Source: Bacteroidaceae bacterium
Lineage (GTDB): Bacteria > Bacteroidota > Bacteroidia > Bacteroidales > Bacteroidaceae
DNA: 56,187 nt
Direction of reading: 5' to 3'
Assembly: GCA_024697945.1 (NCBI GenBank)
Contig: JAILRU010000104.1
Span: 1 to 56,187 of the forward strand
How positions within the stretch are numbered: position 1 is the first letter of the stretch; each line of letters starts with the position of its first letter. Below the pieces are notes generated by a model, which made no database searches, had not been told where the DNA came from, and saw only the letters and a program-made list of their open reading frames with translations. A program made the position numbers and the translations under genes. This document shows positions 17,326 to 27,656 of this stretch, piece by piece.

Positions 17326-20300
17326 AAAACATCAGCACACTTGTCAAATTCACAGTATGGCATCTACGCGGAATGCGTAGGCCATGAAAACGAAGTCTAT
17401 TATAACCTGCCGTTTCTCTTTATCTTAGACGGCAGTCTTGATGCCGACCGCCTGTGTCGCGCCATCGAGGCTATGCTAAAGGCCCACCCCACCTTCTTCA
17501 CACGAATCGGGGTAAACGATGAAGGCGAGCCCTTCCAGAGCATCGACGCCTCTGAGGCTGAAAGTTTCAAGATTGAAGTCTTAAGTTGCACGGATCTTGA
17601 GGCAGAGAAACAACGGTTCATTGAGCCGTTCGATCTCTATGGCGGCAGACTGTTTCATATCAAAGTGATGCGCGACGCAGAGCATATCTATTGGTTCTTC
17701 GACACCCACCATATCATCTACGACGGTGGCTCGATGGACATCATGCTTTACGATGTGGAGGCGGCCTACAACGGCAGTTCCCTTGCTCCCGAGGAAATGA
17801 CGCAGCAGGAGTTGGCCCTTGCTGAAGCCGAGAAGCGCCTGACACCGGCCTTCGAGGAGGGCAAGCAATGGTATGCCCAGAACTTCGACTGTGGTGACAC
17901 CTTCACCCAACTCCTACCCGACCTCGAGATTCCCGAACGCTCGGACACCCATCTACTCCGTATACTCGGCACCGATATGCAGCGGGTAAGTGCCTTCTGC
18001 AAGGCCAACGGCATCAAAAAGAGCACCTTTCTCAATGCCACATACGCCTACCTCCTGGCCAAATACAACAACGAGCAGGAAGCCCTGTTCACCACCGTCT
18101 ATAACGGCCGTACCGAACCCAAGTTCCTCCATTCCACGGGTATGGCGGTGAAGACTTTGCCTGTTTACGCTAAATTCACAGACGACACCACTGTGCTCGA
18201 CTTCCTGAGAGCCAGCGAGGAGCAGATGGACGGCTGCCGACAGCACGACATCTATGCTTATACCGACCTGATGGCCGACCTCAACCTGCAAACCAACTCC
18301 ATATTCGTATGGCACGGCTTCTTGCTGAATATCACCCAGTTGATGGGCAAGCCCATGCAGATTGTACAACTCAGCAACAACACCCTGACAGCGTCGCTTT
18401 ACCTGATGGCCTTCGCCGTCGGCAACCAGTGCCATATCAGGGCTGAATACAATGCCAGCGAATACTCTGAGGCTCTCATCAGCCAGTTCTTGGAGAGTTA
18501 CGAGGCGACGTTGGAAGGTTTCTTGAGCCAGACCTATCTGCGCGACATAGACATCTGCACCCAGAGCCAATGCGCCGTTCTTGACAGCTTCAACCAGACC
18601 GACAAGGAGCAGGATGCGAGTGCAACCATTGTCTCCATGTTCCGTGAGCAGGTGGCACGAACCCCCGATAACATCGCTGTGGTCTATCAGGACAAGCGTA
18701 TCACCTATCGCGAATTAGACGAGATTTCCGACCGTATCGCCGCATACATTCACGGAAAAGTTCTGCATGAGGAGGATGTAGTCTCCGTACTGATTCCACG
18801 CAGCGAGTGGATGCCTATCGTGTCCTTAGGCGTGGTGAAGGCCGGTTGCGCCTACCAGCCCCTCGATCCGACCTATCCTTCGGAGCGTCTCAATTTCATG
18901 ATGCAGGACGCCTCCGTCAGACTGCTCATTGCCGACGAGGAACTGCGTGGCATTGTCGATCAGTATACCGGCGACGTGCTGTTTACCAACGACATCGCAG
19001 GGCTGCCTGCCGCAGACTCCGACCTGACCGCCTGTGCGCCCAAACCCGAGTCGCTGTTCATCATGCTTTACACCTCTGGCACCACGGGAACACCCAAAGG
19101 CTGTCAGCTGGTACATCGCAACATCGTCGCCTTCTGTGAGTGGTATCACCACAGGTTCAACCTGACACCCGACTGTCGCGTGACGGCCTACGCCAGCTAT
19201 GGCTTCGATGCCAATATGATGGAGACCTATCCCGCACTCACTGGCGGCGCCACACTTCACATCATCCCTGAAGTACTGCGTCTGGACCTGGTGGCATTGA
19301 ACGATTATTTTGAAAGTGAGCAGATTACTCACGGATTCATGACCACGCAGGTGGCTTATCAGTTTGCCACTTCCTTTGAGAACCATAGCCTGCACTATCT
19401 GTTGACAGGCGGTGAGAAGCTGGCTCCACTGACTCCTCCTACGAACTATACGCTGGTGAACCTCTACGGTCCCACTGAAAGCACCGTCTGCATCACCTCT
19501 TTCGATGTAACAAAACCCATGAAGGACATCCCCATTGGCACGGCATTGGACAACGTCAAGCTTTATATCGTCGACAAAGCAGGCCACCGTCTGCCAGTGG
19601 GCGCAGCAGGTGAATTGTGGGTTGCCGGTCCGCAAGTGACGCGTGGCTACCTGAACCGTCCTGAGAAGACTGCTGAGGTATTCATTGACAATCCATTCAT
19701 ATCTCACTCCTCTAAATATGCCCATATCTACCGCACCGGCGACATTGTGCGCTATCTCACCGACGGTAACATCCAGTTCGTGGGGCGCAAGGACGGACAG
19801 GTGAAGATTCGCGGCTTCCGCATCGAACTCAAAGAGGTAGAGGGCGTCATCCTTCAGTTCCCAGGCATCAAGGATGCCACCGTTCAGGCCTTCGATGAAG
19901 AAGGTGGAGGTAAGTTCATTGCTGCTTACATCGTGAGCGATGAACAGGTGGATATTGAGGCACTGAACAACTTCATCCTCGACCAGAAGCCGCCTTACAT
20001 GGTGCCTGCCGTGACGATGCAAATCGAGCGCATCCCACTCAACCAGAACCAGAAGGTGAACAAGAAAGCCCTGCCAAAGCCCGAAAAGAAAGCAGCAGGG
20101 GCTGTGACGGAGAGCAACGTGCCGATGAACGTGCTGGAGCAGGAAATCCATGACATCATCGCCAAGATTATCAACACCGAGGACTTTGGTGTGACGACAG
20201 TGCTGGGCTATGTCGGCCTGACCTCCATTATGGCTATTAAGTTGGCGATTCAAATTAACAAGCGTTTCGGTGTTACCCTCGACTCGAAATCACTCGCCAA

Positions 20301-23300
20301 GACGGGTACTCTGCAAAGCATCGAGAACGAGATACTGAATCAGTTCATGGTTCAAGGTTCAGTAACGGTTAAGGAGGAAAGCAACCGTGAACAACTAACC
20401 ATGAATCATAAACCTACAAATGCTCCGCTGTCATATGCTCAAATGGGTGTCTATGTGGACTGCATGAAACAGCCGACTTCCACGATATACAACATTCCTG
20501 CGCTCATCCACTTCCCCCAGGGAACCGATGTGACGATGCTTGCCAAGTCCCTTGAAACCATCATCAAGTCGCATCCACAATTCCAAGTGCATTTTGACAG
20601 CGAAGGAAGCGAGATTGTACAAATCGTAGATGCCAGACAGCCTGTCGTTATTACACAAAGCAAGTTAAGCGAAGCAGAACTGGAAAAGTACAAAGTTGAG
20701 TTTGTCAAACCGTTCAACTTGAAGCAAGGTCCGCTGTACCGCATGGAAATCGTCACCACCGAGCAGGATGTGTACCTGTTTGCCGATGTCCACCACTTGA
20801 TCTTCGACGGAGGCTCTCTCGACCTGTTCATGAACCAGTTGTGCGACCTCATGAACGGCAAGGAAATCGAGGCAGAAACCATCAGTTATGCTGATTTCGT
20901 CGCTGACGAGAAAGCCGCGGAAGAAACTCCGAGTTACCAGGAGGCCAAGGACTTCTTCAATGAGCGTTTAGGAAAGGTTGAAAGTGTTACTGAAGTTCCT
21001 TCCGACCTGACGAATCCGATAGAACAAGGTATCACCTGCGGGGTATTCTGCAAGATGGATTTCAATGCGATAGAGCATTTCTGCAAGCAGCACAACCTCT
21101 CCCCGTCTCACCTCACTTTGGCGGCAGTGTATTATTCTCTGTCACGCTTCACCAACAACGAGCAGGTTTGCATCACCACCATCAGCAACGGACGCTCCGA
21201 CTTGCGCATCAGCAATACGACGGGTATGTTCGTCAACACCCTGGCGATGAGTGAACAGATTGACAATCAGAGCGTGATGGACTTCCTGAAAGAGACTGGT
21301 AAGAACTTCGACGATACGTTGACTCACGAGAAGTATCCCTTTGCACAGATTGCCGCCGACTACGACCTATCGGCTGAAATCATGTTCGCCTATCAGATGG
21401 GGGTCATTGACCAATATCTAGTCAATGGGAAGAAACTTGAGATAGAGTCGCTGGAACTGAATACACCGAAGTTCCGCATCGCATTCTACATTCAGGAGAA
21501 AGATGGCGTTCCTGGTGTGCTTGTCGAATACGACAACGGACGCTATAGCCAGAAATTGATGGAGAGTCTCGCACAGTCGGTTTGTAACGCAATAGATGCC
21601 TTCATCCGTAAGCCGGAAGCTACGTTGAAGCAGGTATCCCTACTTGATGCAGAAGGAATCGCTCTCCTCGACAGCTTCAACCAAACAGCGGTGCCCTACG
21701 ACGACACGCAGACCATCGTCTCTCTGTTCCGCCGCCAGGTCGCAGAGACCCCTGACAATCTGGCTGTGGTCTATCACGATGTGCGCCTCACCTACCGCGA
21801 AGTGGACAAGCGCACCGATGCCATCGCCGCCAGGGTCAGCGAAATAGTCAATCGTCAATCGTCAAATGCAGAACCTCCTGTGGTCTCCATCCTCATCGGG
21901 CGCAGCGAGTGGATGGTACTGGCATCATTGGGCGTACTGAAGGCCGGTTGTGCCTATCAGCCTCTGGATCCCAGCTATCCTACAGAGCGTCTGAACTTCA
22001 TGATGCAGGATGCTGATGCAAAGTTGCTGATTGCAGAGGAAGCATTGCTGGACAAGGTGACGGAGTACCAAGGTCCCGTGCTTCTGACGAAAGACATGAC
22101 AGACATCTCTGGCGTTCCGGCTCCCGTCGAAATCAAGCCCGAAGATCTCTTCATCCTGCTCTATACCTCCGGCTCAACGGGCAATCCGAAGGGCTGCCAG
22201 CTGGAGCACCGCAACTTGGTATGTTTCTGCCACTGGTACCAACGATACTACGACCTGCATCCTGATGACAAAGTGGCTGCATACGCCAGCTACGGCTTCG
22301 ATGCCTGCATGATGGATATGTATCCAGCCCTTACCTCGGGCGCTGCTGTCGTCATCGTGGGCGACGACATACGTCTGAACTTACCAGACCTGAATACCTA
22401 TTTCAACGAGGAGGGCGTGACCCATTCGTTCATGACTACGCAGGTAGGTTGCCAGTTCGCCATGAACTGCGACAACCACTCGCTACGTCACCTCTCAGTG
22501 GGTGGCGAGAAGATACTTCCGCTCACACCGCCAACAAACTATCAGCTGCACAACGGCTATGGTCCCACAGAGTGCACCATCTTCACCACCACCTATGCGC
22601 AGACAGAGTTCGAGCAGAACGCACCCATCGGTAAACCGCTGGACAACCTGCAACTCTTCATCGTGGATAAGGACATGAATCGTCTGCCCCTTGGCGCTAC
22701 TGGTGAACTGTTGGTGAGCGGCCCACAGGTAAGCCGCGGCTACCTTAACCTACCAGAGAAGACTGCTGAGACCTATATCCAGTGGAACGGTCATCGTTGC
22801 TATCGCACAGGCGATGTGGTACGTTATCTGTCCGATGGCAATATCCAGTTCGTAGGACGTCGCGATGGTCAGGTAAAAATTCGCGGCTTCCGCATCGAGC
22901 TGAAAGAGGTGGAGTCCGTCATTCGTGAGTTCCCCGGCATCAAGGATGCTACCGTGCAGGCCTTTGACTACCCCAATGGCGGTAAGTTCATCGCTGCATA
23001 CGTGGTAAGCGACCAGCAGATTGATATTCAGGCGATGAACGCCTTCATCCGCGAGCGCAAGCCGCCTTACATGGTGCCTGCTGCCACGATGCAAATCCCG
23101 AGTATTCCCCTGAACCAGAACCAGAAAGTGAACCGTAGGGCTCTACCCACGCCGCAGATACAGGTGGAAGAGCACGATTTCGTGGCACCTGTGGGCGAGG
23201 TGGAGAAACTGTTCTGCGACATCTTCGCCAGCATCCTGTCTCTGGATAAGGTGGGTGCTACCGACAATTTCTTTGAGATGGGCGGAACATCACTAATGGT

Positions 23301-24627
23301 GACCAAGGTGATTATTGAGGCTGACAAGGCCGGACATCATGTGGCTTACGGCGAAGTGTTCGATCATCCCACACCACGCCTCCTGGCACAGTTCTTAGGG
23401 GGTGCAGCCCCGAAGGAAGTGACAGATGTAGAGGTGGAGAGTTACGACTATTCGGGCATTGATGCCATCTTGCAGCGCAATATGGTGGAAACGTTCCTCA
23501 AGGGTGAACGTCAACAGCTGGGCCACGTCCTCCTGACTGGTGCCACTGGCTATCTGGGCATCCATGTGCTTCGCGAGCTCATCGACTCCGATGCCGCCAC
23601 CATTACGTGCTTGGTACGCGGCAAGGATCAGGCATCCGCAGAGCACCGCCTCAAGAATCTGCTGTTCTACTATTTCGAGTCATCATTCAAGGAACTCTTC
23701 GGCACCCGTCTCTTCGTGGTCAACGGTGACGTGACACAAGACTTCACAACTGTGGCCGGCGATTTCGTCGCCGACATCAACACCGTCTTCAACTGTGCCG
23801 CCAACGTGAAGCACTTCTCCAAGGGAACAGACATCGAGGACGTGAATATTGGCGGTGCCCAGCGCTGCGTGGAATTCTGTCTGAAGACTGGTGCTCGTCT
23901 CGTGCATGTCTCCACGACCTCCGTGGCAGAGATATGGATTGACCGAGGCAATGGTGAAAAGGTCCCCTCGCTCAACGAGCGGGAACTTTGGTTCGGCCAG
24001 TTCTTGGACAACCGCTACATCCACTCCAAGTTCCTGGCAGAACGTCTGGTGCTTGATGCTGTTGCCCATCATGGCCTGAGTGGCAAAGTGATGCGCGTGG
24101 GTAATCTTGCTCCGCGCAGCTACGACGGCGAGTTCCAGGTCAACTTCAACAGCAACAGCTTCATGGGACGTCTCAAGGTGTTCTATACACTTGGTTGCTG
24201 CCCCTACGACCTGTATGATGAGTTAACAGAGATGTCGCCCATCGACCAGACGGCGAAGGCCGTGGTGCTCCTCGCATCTACACCCAAAGAATGTACCGTA
24301 TTCCAACCCTTCAACAACCACACAGAGCTGTTGGGCGACGTCCTCCAGCTCATGGCGAAAGTGGGTCGCGAGATGCGCTTTGTGGAGAATGACGAATTCC
24401 AGCAAACCATCGCCATTGCCGGACAAGACCCCGAAAAGGCCAAATTGCTCTCCGCCATGATGGCCTATCAGGACATGGCTCACGGACAAAAGGTCATCAT
24501 GATTGAGCGTGACAACCGCTACACCTGCACCATTCTCCATCGTCTCGGCTTCCACTGGAAGGATACCTCGTGGGACTATGTGGAGCGCATGCTCACCGCC
24601 ATTGGCGGCTTCGGCTTCTTTGAATAA
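17323..24627 (+). CDS. Dimodular NRPS with terminal reductase (C-A-T-C-A-T-R)
   Basis: This 2434-aa megasynthase assembles two amino acids and releases them reductively. C1 (~1-430) has HHIIYDG. A1 (~440-950) has LYTSGTTGTPKG near 581. T1 has its Ser in GLTSI near 965. C2 has HHLIFDG near 1157. A2 has LYTSGSTGNPKG near 1612. T2 has its Ser in GGTSL near 1986. The reductase (LLTGATGYLGIHVLRE near 2069 to the end) is of the thioester-reductase type, giving an aldehyde or alcohol. By hand alignment to PheA, the A1 pocket reads roughly D-A-M-F-L-G-L-V-C (aliphatic-like) and A2 D-A-M-F-S-G-G-I-F (not assignable). A condensation domain before A1 is compatible with N-acylation of the first residue. 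No phosphopantetheinyl transferase, exporter or tailoring gene is in the window. A heptamer array is embedded in frame at 21844-21864. Confidence 0.9.
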   Translation: MKTSAHLSNSQYGIYAECVGHENEVYYNLPFLFILDGSLDADRLCRAIEAMLKAHPTFFTRIGVNDEGEPFQSIDASEAESFKIEVLSCTDLEAEKQRFIEPFDLYGGRLFHIKVMRDAEHIYWFFDTHHIIYDGGSMDIMLYDVEAAYNGSSLAPEEMTQQELALAEAEKRLTPAFEEGKQWYAQNFDCGDTFTQLLPDLEIPERSDTHLLRILGTDMQRVSAFCKANGIKKSTFLNATYAYLLAKYNNEQEALFTTVYNGRTEPKFLHSTGMAVKTLPVYAKFTDDTTVLDFLRASEEQMDGCRQHDIYAYTDLMADLNLQTNSIFVWHGFLLNITQLMGKPMQIVQLSNNTLTASLYLMAFAVGNQCHIRAEYNASEYSEALISQFLESYEATLEGFLSQTYLRDIDICTQSQCAVLDSFNQTDKEQDASATIVSMFREQVARTPDNIAVVYQDKRITYRELDEISDRIAAYIHGKVLHEEDVVSVLIPRSEWMPIVSLGVVKAGCAYQPLDPTYPSERLNFMMQDASVRLLIADEELRGIVDQYTGDVLFTNDIAGLPAADSDLTACAPKPESLFIMLYTSGTTGTPKGCQLVHRNIVAFCEWYHHRFNLTPDCRVTAYASYGFDANMMETYPALTGGATLHIIPEVLRLDLVALNDYFESEQITHGFMTTQVAYQFATSFENHSLHYLLTGGEKLAPLTPPTNYTLVNLYGPTESTVCITSFDVTKPMKDIPIGTALDNVKLYIVDKAGHRLPVGAAGELWVAGPQVTRGYLNRPEKTAEVFIDNPFISHSSKYAHIYRTGDIVRYLTDGNIQFVGRKDGQVKIRGFRIELKEVEGVILQFPGIKDATVQAFDEEGGGKFIAAYIVSDEQVDIEALNNFILDQKPPYMVPAVTMQIERIPLNQNQKVNKKALPKPEKKAAGAVTESNVPMNVLEQEIHDIIAKIINTEDFGVTTVLGYVGLTSIMAIKLAIQINKRFGVTLDSKSLAKTGTLQSIENEILNQFMVQGSVTVKEESNREQLTMNHKPTNAPLSYAQMGVYVDCMKQPTSTIYNIPALIHFPQGTDVTMLAKSLETIIKSHPQFQVHFDSEGSEIVQIVDARQPVVITQSKLSEAELEKYKVEFVKPFNLKQGPLYRMEIVTTEQDVYLFADVHHLIFDGGSLDLFMNQLCDLMNGKEIEAETISYADFVADEKAAEETPSYQEAKDFFNERLGKVESVTEVPSDLTNPIEQGITCGVFCKMDFNAIEHFCKQHNLSPSHLTLAAVYYSLSRFTNNEQVCITTISNGRSDLRISNTTGMFVNTLAMSEQIDNQSVMDFLKETGKNFDDTLTHEKYPFAQIAADYDLSAEIMFAYQMGVIDQYLVNGKKLEIESLELNTPKFRIAFYIQEKDGVPGVLVEYDNGRYSQKLMESLAQSVCNAIDAFIRKPEATLKQVSLLDAEGIALLDSFNQTAVPYDDTQTIVSLFRRQVAETPDNLAVVYHDVRLTYREVDKRTDAIAARVSEIVNRQSSNAEPPVVSILIGRSEWMVLASLGVLKAGCAYQPLDPSYPTERLNFMMQDADAKLLIAEEALLDKVTEYQGPVLLTKDMTDISGVPAPVEIKPEDLFILLYTSGSTGNPKGCQLEHRNLVCFCHWYQRYYDLHPDDKVAAYASYGFDACMMDMYPALTSGAAVVIVGDDIRLNLPDLNTYFNEEGVTHSFMTTQVGCQFAMNCDNHSLRHLSVGGEKILPLTPPTNYQLHNGYGPTECTIFTTTYAQTEFEQNAPIGKPLDNLQLFIVDKDMNRLPLGATGELLVSGPQVSRGYLNLPEKTAETYIQWNGHRCYRTGDVVRYLSDGNIQFVGRRDGQVKIRGFRIELKEVESVIREFPGIKDATVQAFDYPNGGKFIAAYVVSDQQIDIQAMNAFIRERKPPYMVPAATMQIPSIPLNQNQKVNRRALPTPQIQVEEHDFVAPVGEVEKLFCDIFASILSLDKVGATDNFFEMGGTSLMVTKVIIEADKAGHHVAYGEVFDHPTPRLLAQFLGGAAPKEVTDVEVESYDYSGIDAILQRNMVETFLKGERQQLGHVLLTGATGYLGIHVLRELIDSDAATITCLVRGKDQASAEHRLKNLLFYYFESSFKELFGTRLFVVNGDVTQDFTTVAGDFVADINTVFNCAANVKHFSKGTDIEDVNIGGAQRCVEFCLKTGARLVHVSTTSVAEIWIDRGNGEKVPSLNERELWFGQFLDNRYIHSKFLAERLVLDAVAHHGLSGKVMRVGNLAPRSYDGEFQVNFNSNSFMGRLKVFYTLGCCPYDLYDELTEMSPIDQTAKAVVLLASTPKECTVFQPFNNHTELLGDVLQLMAKVGREMRFVENDEFQQTIAIAGQDPEKAKLLSAMMAYQDMAHGQKVIMIERDNRYTCTILHRLGFHWKDTSWDYVERMLTAIGGFGFFE
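21844..21864 (+). repeat. In-frame heptamer array inside NRPS A2
   Basis: Three copies of AT[AC]GTCA encode part of IVNRQSSNAE, an insertion near the start of A2 that A1 lacks at the aligned position. Confidence 0.65.
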
Positions 24628-24666
24628 ATAAATAATAAATAAATTTGAATAAATAAAATAGTAATT

Positions 24667-25833
24667 ATGAAGAATCACTTACTGTGGATGTTGATCGCCA
24701 TCCTGACTTGCGGTCTTGTGTTAACATCTTGTGCGAACAACGATGACCCTGTACTACCACCTACTGACGAGGTGGAAGCGCAGCTGCAAAAAATGACATT
24801 GCGCGAAAAGGTAGGACAGATGTTCTATGTCCGCCTGGAGTCGCTCGACCCGTCGATAAAATGGACTACCTACGACGACCTTGCGAATATCAAGATTCTG
24901 GAGGTGACAGAGAACATAAAGCGTACGAACGAGCAGTATCCTGTGGGTGGCATCATCCTCTATGCATGGAATATCGTGGACGAGGCACAGTTGGCACGTA
25001 CCATCCCGCAGGTGCGCTCCATGAACGGTTCGCCGCTGGTCTGCATCGACGAGGAAGGAGGCCGTGTGTCGCGCATCGCCAACAACCCGAACTTCGATGT
25101 ACAGAAGTACGAGTCAATGGCGGCCATCGGTGCCACTGGCGACCCGATGATTGCCTACGGGTGTGGCAACACCATCGGCACCTACCTGAAGCGCTACGGC
25201 TTTGACATCGACTTTGCCCCTGTGGCCGACGTGAACACCAATCCCGAGAACGTCGTCATCGGTGCCCGTGCCTTCAGCGAGTACCCTTCCGTGGCCGCTC
25301 CAATGGTGACTAGCTATCTGCAGGGACTGAAAGATGCTGGCATCACAGGCTGCATCAAGCATTTCCCAGGTCATGGCGATACGAAGGCCGACACGCACTT
25401 CGGCTACGCCTTGACCCAGAAGACGTGGGAAGAGATGATGGCCTGCGAGATGGTGACCTTCAAGGCAGGCATCCAATGGGGCTGCCAGCTGATTATGACG
25501 GCACATATCGGAGCACCCAAGGTCACTGGCTCCGACGTGCCAGCGACCATGTCGCCCATCATCCTGCAAGACAAGCTGCGCGGCGAACTGGGCTATCAGA
25601 ACATTATCATCACCGACGGCATGGAGATGGGTGCCATCACTAAGCAGTACACTAGCGCCGAGGCCGCCGTAGGCAGCATACAGGCAGGCGCGGACATCGT
25701 GCTTGGTCCCCGCTACTTCACCGAGGCCTTCGATGCCGTGATGGCAGCCGTGAACGACGGCACCATCAGCGAGGAGCGCATCAATCAGAGCGTGCGACGC
25801 ATCCTGAAGCTCAGATTAGGAATGAACAGATAA
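24667..25833 (+). CDS. GH3 lipoprotein, NagZ-like beta-N-acetylhexosaminidase
   Basis: The 388-aa product has a lipoprotein signal peptide with lipobox LTSC (Cys near residue 22), so it is membrane-anchored. The single GH3 barrel has EKVGQMF early, DEEGGRVSR and KHFPGHGDTKADTHFGYA, the latter being the NagZ-type loop that provides the Asp/His catalytic pair; the nucleophile Asp should be in ITDGMEMGA. It lacks the C-terminal domain of beta-glucosidase GH3s, again like NagZ. It probably removes terminal GlcNAc from peptidoglycan fragments or host glycans outside the cytoplasm. It converges with the next gene with an 8-bp gap. Confidence 0.8.
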   Translation: MKNHLLWMLIAILTCGLVLTSCANNDDPVLPPTDEVEAQLQKMTLREKVGQMFYVRLESLDPSIKWTTYDDLANIKILEVTENIKRTNEQYPVGGIILYAWNIVDEAQLARTIPQVRSMNGSPLVCIDEEGGRVSRIANNPNFDVQKYESMAAIGATGDPMIAYGCGNTIGTYLKRYGFDIDFAPVADVNTNPENVVIGARAFSEYPSVAAPMVTSYLQGLKDAGITGCIKHFPGHGDTKADTHFGYALTQKTWEEMMACEMVTFKAGIQWGCQLIMTAHIGAPKVTGSDVPATMSPIILQDKLRGELGYQNIIITDGMEMGAITKQYTSAEAAVGSIQAGADIVLGPRYFTEAFDAVMAAVNDGTISEERINQSVRRILKLRLGMNR

Positions 25834-25841
25834 CGATATAA

Positions 25842-27014
25842 TTACATACTCTCCTTTAGTATTTCCGTGATATCCTCCTTCGTCAGGTTCAGGTATCCGG
25901 CGGGATAAACGACGGTGGTCTCGGTGATGCCGGGAATCATCTCATTGGTGGCTCCCAACTCACTGATGGTGAGCGGCAGACCAATCTCCAGCATCCAGTC
26001 CTTCAGGGCATGCAAGCCCTTTTCTGCTAACTGCTCGTCAGTCAGGCCTTCGCCGCTGATATTCCACACGTTCTTGGCGAAGCGCACAAACTTGGGCATA
26101 CCGTTCTTTATAGCCCTGCGATAGTACGCCATAGAAACAGAGGCCAGCGCATAGCCATGAGGAGCATGCGTCCAAGCTCCCACGCTGTGACCAATCATGT
26201 GTACCATCCAGTCCTGCTGCTTGCCCATACCGATGAGGGTGTTCAGTGCCCAAGTGGCTGTCCACATGATATTCGAACGGGCCTCGTAGTCCTGCGGATT
26301 CTTCACCGCGATACGGCTGCTTGTAATCACCGAGCGCATCAGACCCTCTGCGAGGTAGTCGCTCGTGTTGTCGTCGAAATCAGAGAAATACTGCTCCATG
26401 ATGTGGTTCATGATGTCGTAGATGCCCGCCTTCATCTGGTCGATGGGCACGGTCATCGTGAACTTCGGGTTCAGAATAGAGAACTTCGGCATCAATCGGC
26501 TGTCAAACACGTGGCCCACCTTGAAAGTGTGCTCTGCGTCGGTAATCACCGTACCGGCATTCATCTCCGAGCCTGTTCCAGCCATCGTCAGCACACAACC
26601 TACAGGCAGCAACTTCTGGTTGGCATCGGGATTCTCCTGCTTCAACCAGAACTTATCCCAGTAGTCACCCTCGTAATAGACAGAAGCTGCCACTGCCTTC
26701 GAGTAGTCGCAAACGCTGCCACCGCCAAGGGCGAGAATCAAGTCCACCTCGTTCTCGCGGGCTATCTTCACACCCTCGTTCAGTTTCTCCAGCGTGGGAT
26801 TGGTCATCACGCCCGGATTCTCCACGATGGTCTTACCAGCCTCTTTCAGGATGGCCACCACCTGGTCATAGATACCGTTGCGTTTCACACTGCCGCTGCC
26901 ATAGTTGAGCAGCACCACGGGGCCGTAGCCCTTCAATTCGTTCTTGAGAAAGTTCAAAGACTCATCACCAAAATACAACTTGGTGGGATTGTAATAAGAA
27001 AAGTTGCCTAACAT
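25842..27014 (-). CDS. Iron-containing alcohol dehydrogenase (YqhD/butanol dehydrogenase-like)
   Basis: The 390-aa enzyme should reduce aldehydes with NAD(P)H. ALGGGSVCDYSKAVA is the nucleotide-binding GGGS region. Metal ligands are visible in YDIMNHIMEQ (Asp, His) and in VHMIGHSVGAWTHAPHG (two His 14 residues apart), matching YqhD/BdhA. Length is typical. It is the last gene of a minus-strand run with a CAT-like enzyme, MmcQ/YjbR, flavodoxin and GNAT genes, 18 bp after the CAT-like gene. No promoter was seen directly upstream. Confidence 0.9.
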   Translation of the reverse strand: MLGNFSYYNPTKLYFGDESLNFLKNELKGYGPVVLLNYGSGSVKRNGIYDQVVAILKEAGKTIVENPGVMTNPTLEKLNEGVKIARENEVDLILALGGGSVCDYSKAVAASVYYEGDYWDKFWLKQENPDANQKLLPVGCVLTMAGTGSEMNAGTVITDAEHTFKVGHVFDSRLMPKFSILNPKFTMTVPIDQMKAGIYDIMNHIMEQYFSDFDDNTSDYLAEGLMRSVITSSRIAVKNPQDYEARSNIMWTATWALNTLIGMGKQQDWMVHMIGHSVGAWTHAPHGYALASVSMAYYRRAIKNGMPKFVRFAKNVWNISGEGLTDEQLAEKGLHALKDWMLEIGLPLTISELGATNEMIPGITETTVVYPAGYLNLTKEDITEILKESM

Positions 27015-27032
27015 AAGTATCGAATTGTATTC

Positions 27033-27656
27033 TTAATATTGAATTGTGTTAATCGTCATTTGCAGTTCTTCCAGAAACCGTGCAGCTTGGCAACCGTCCA
27101 TCTGTGCATGATGGAACTGGAAAGAGATGGGTAATGTCGTCTTTAGCCAGCCTTTGCGATAGCGGCCCCAGGACAGGAAGGGATTGTTGAAAATGCCGCT
27201 ATACTGATTGACGATGCAATCGAGTTCTATGCCTGTGACAGCCGATGTACCGACAATGATGGCTTCATCGTCTAAGATATCCTGACAGGTCTGGCTGATG
27301 GTTTTTGTCAGATGCAGGTAATTGGCATTAAACGCCTCCAAATCATCGCAGACGGCAACATCACAGAAGCTTAGTCCACCCTTTACGTTATCCACTATCA
27401 CATTGATGGCCATACGGTCGTACTTATACAGCTTCCCGTCTTGGGGTAACATGAAAAACTCCTCAATCTTTGATGCAGCACGGCCGATGCACCAGCACAG
27501 CAGCATATTGAATTTCATACCCCGCCTACGGTTCACCTTACAGAGCCGAGTCACATCGAAAGTCTTCATGAGCGTCACCATCGGCATGGGCGACTTCGTC
27601 CACAGTTCGAATGCAATGGCTCTATTGGTGTCCTTGGGGTTGATCTCCTGTTTCAT
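27033..27656 (-). CDS. CatA-like O-acetyltransferase
   Basis: The 207-aa protein is a chloramphenicol-acetyltransferase-fold enzyme, close to the ~213 aa usual. FQFHHAQMDGCQAARFLEEL near the C-terminus is the HHxxxDG active site whose second His is the base. Chromosomal Bacteroidetes relatives are common and many probably do not confer chloramphenicol resistance, so resistance is not claimed. Its start overlaps the stop of the MmcQ/YjbR gene by 4 bp (translational coupling). Confidence 0.8.
   Translation of the reverse strand: MKQEINPKDTNRAIAFELWTKSPMPMVTLMKTFDVTRLCKVNRRRGMKFNMLLCWCIGRAASKIEEFFMLPQDGKLYKYDRMAINVIVDNVKGGLSFCDVAVCDDLEAFNANYLHLTKTISQTCQDILDDEAIIVGTSAVTGIELDCIVNQYSGIFNNPFLSWGRYRKGWLKTTLPISFQFHHAQMDGCQAARFLEELQMTINTIQY

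Noticed and set aside
18826..20253. Minus-strand frame opposite NRPS module 1
   Set aside because: Shadow of the adenylation domain; no start signal or domain.
27033..27656. Chloramphenicol resistance gene
   Set aside because: The fold and HHxxxDG site fit, but it sits in an ordinary metabolic operon without mobile context, so only CatA-like is claimed.
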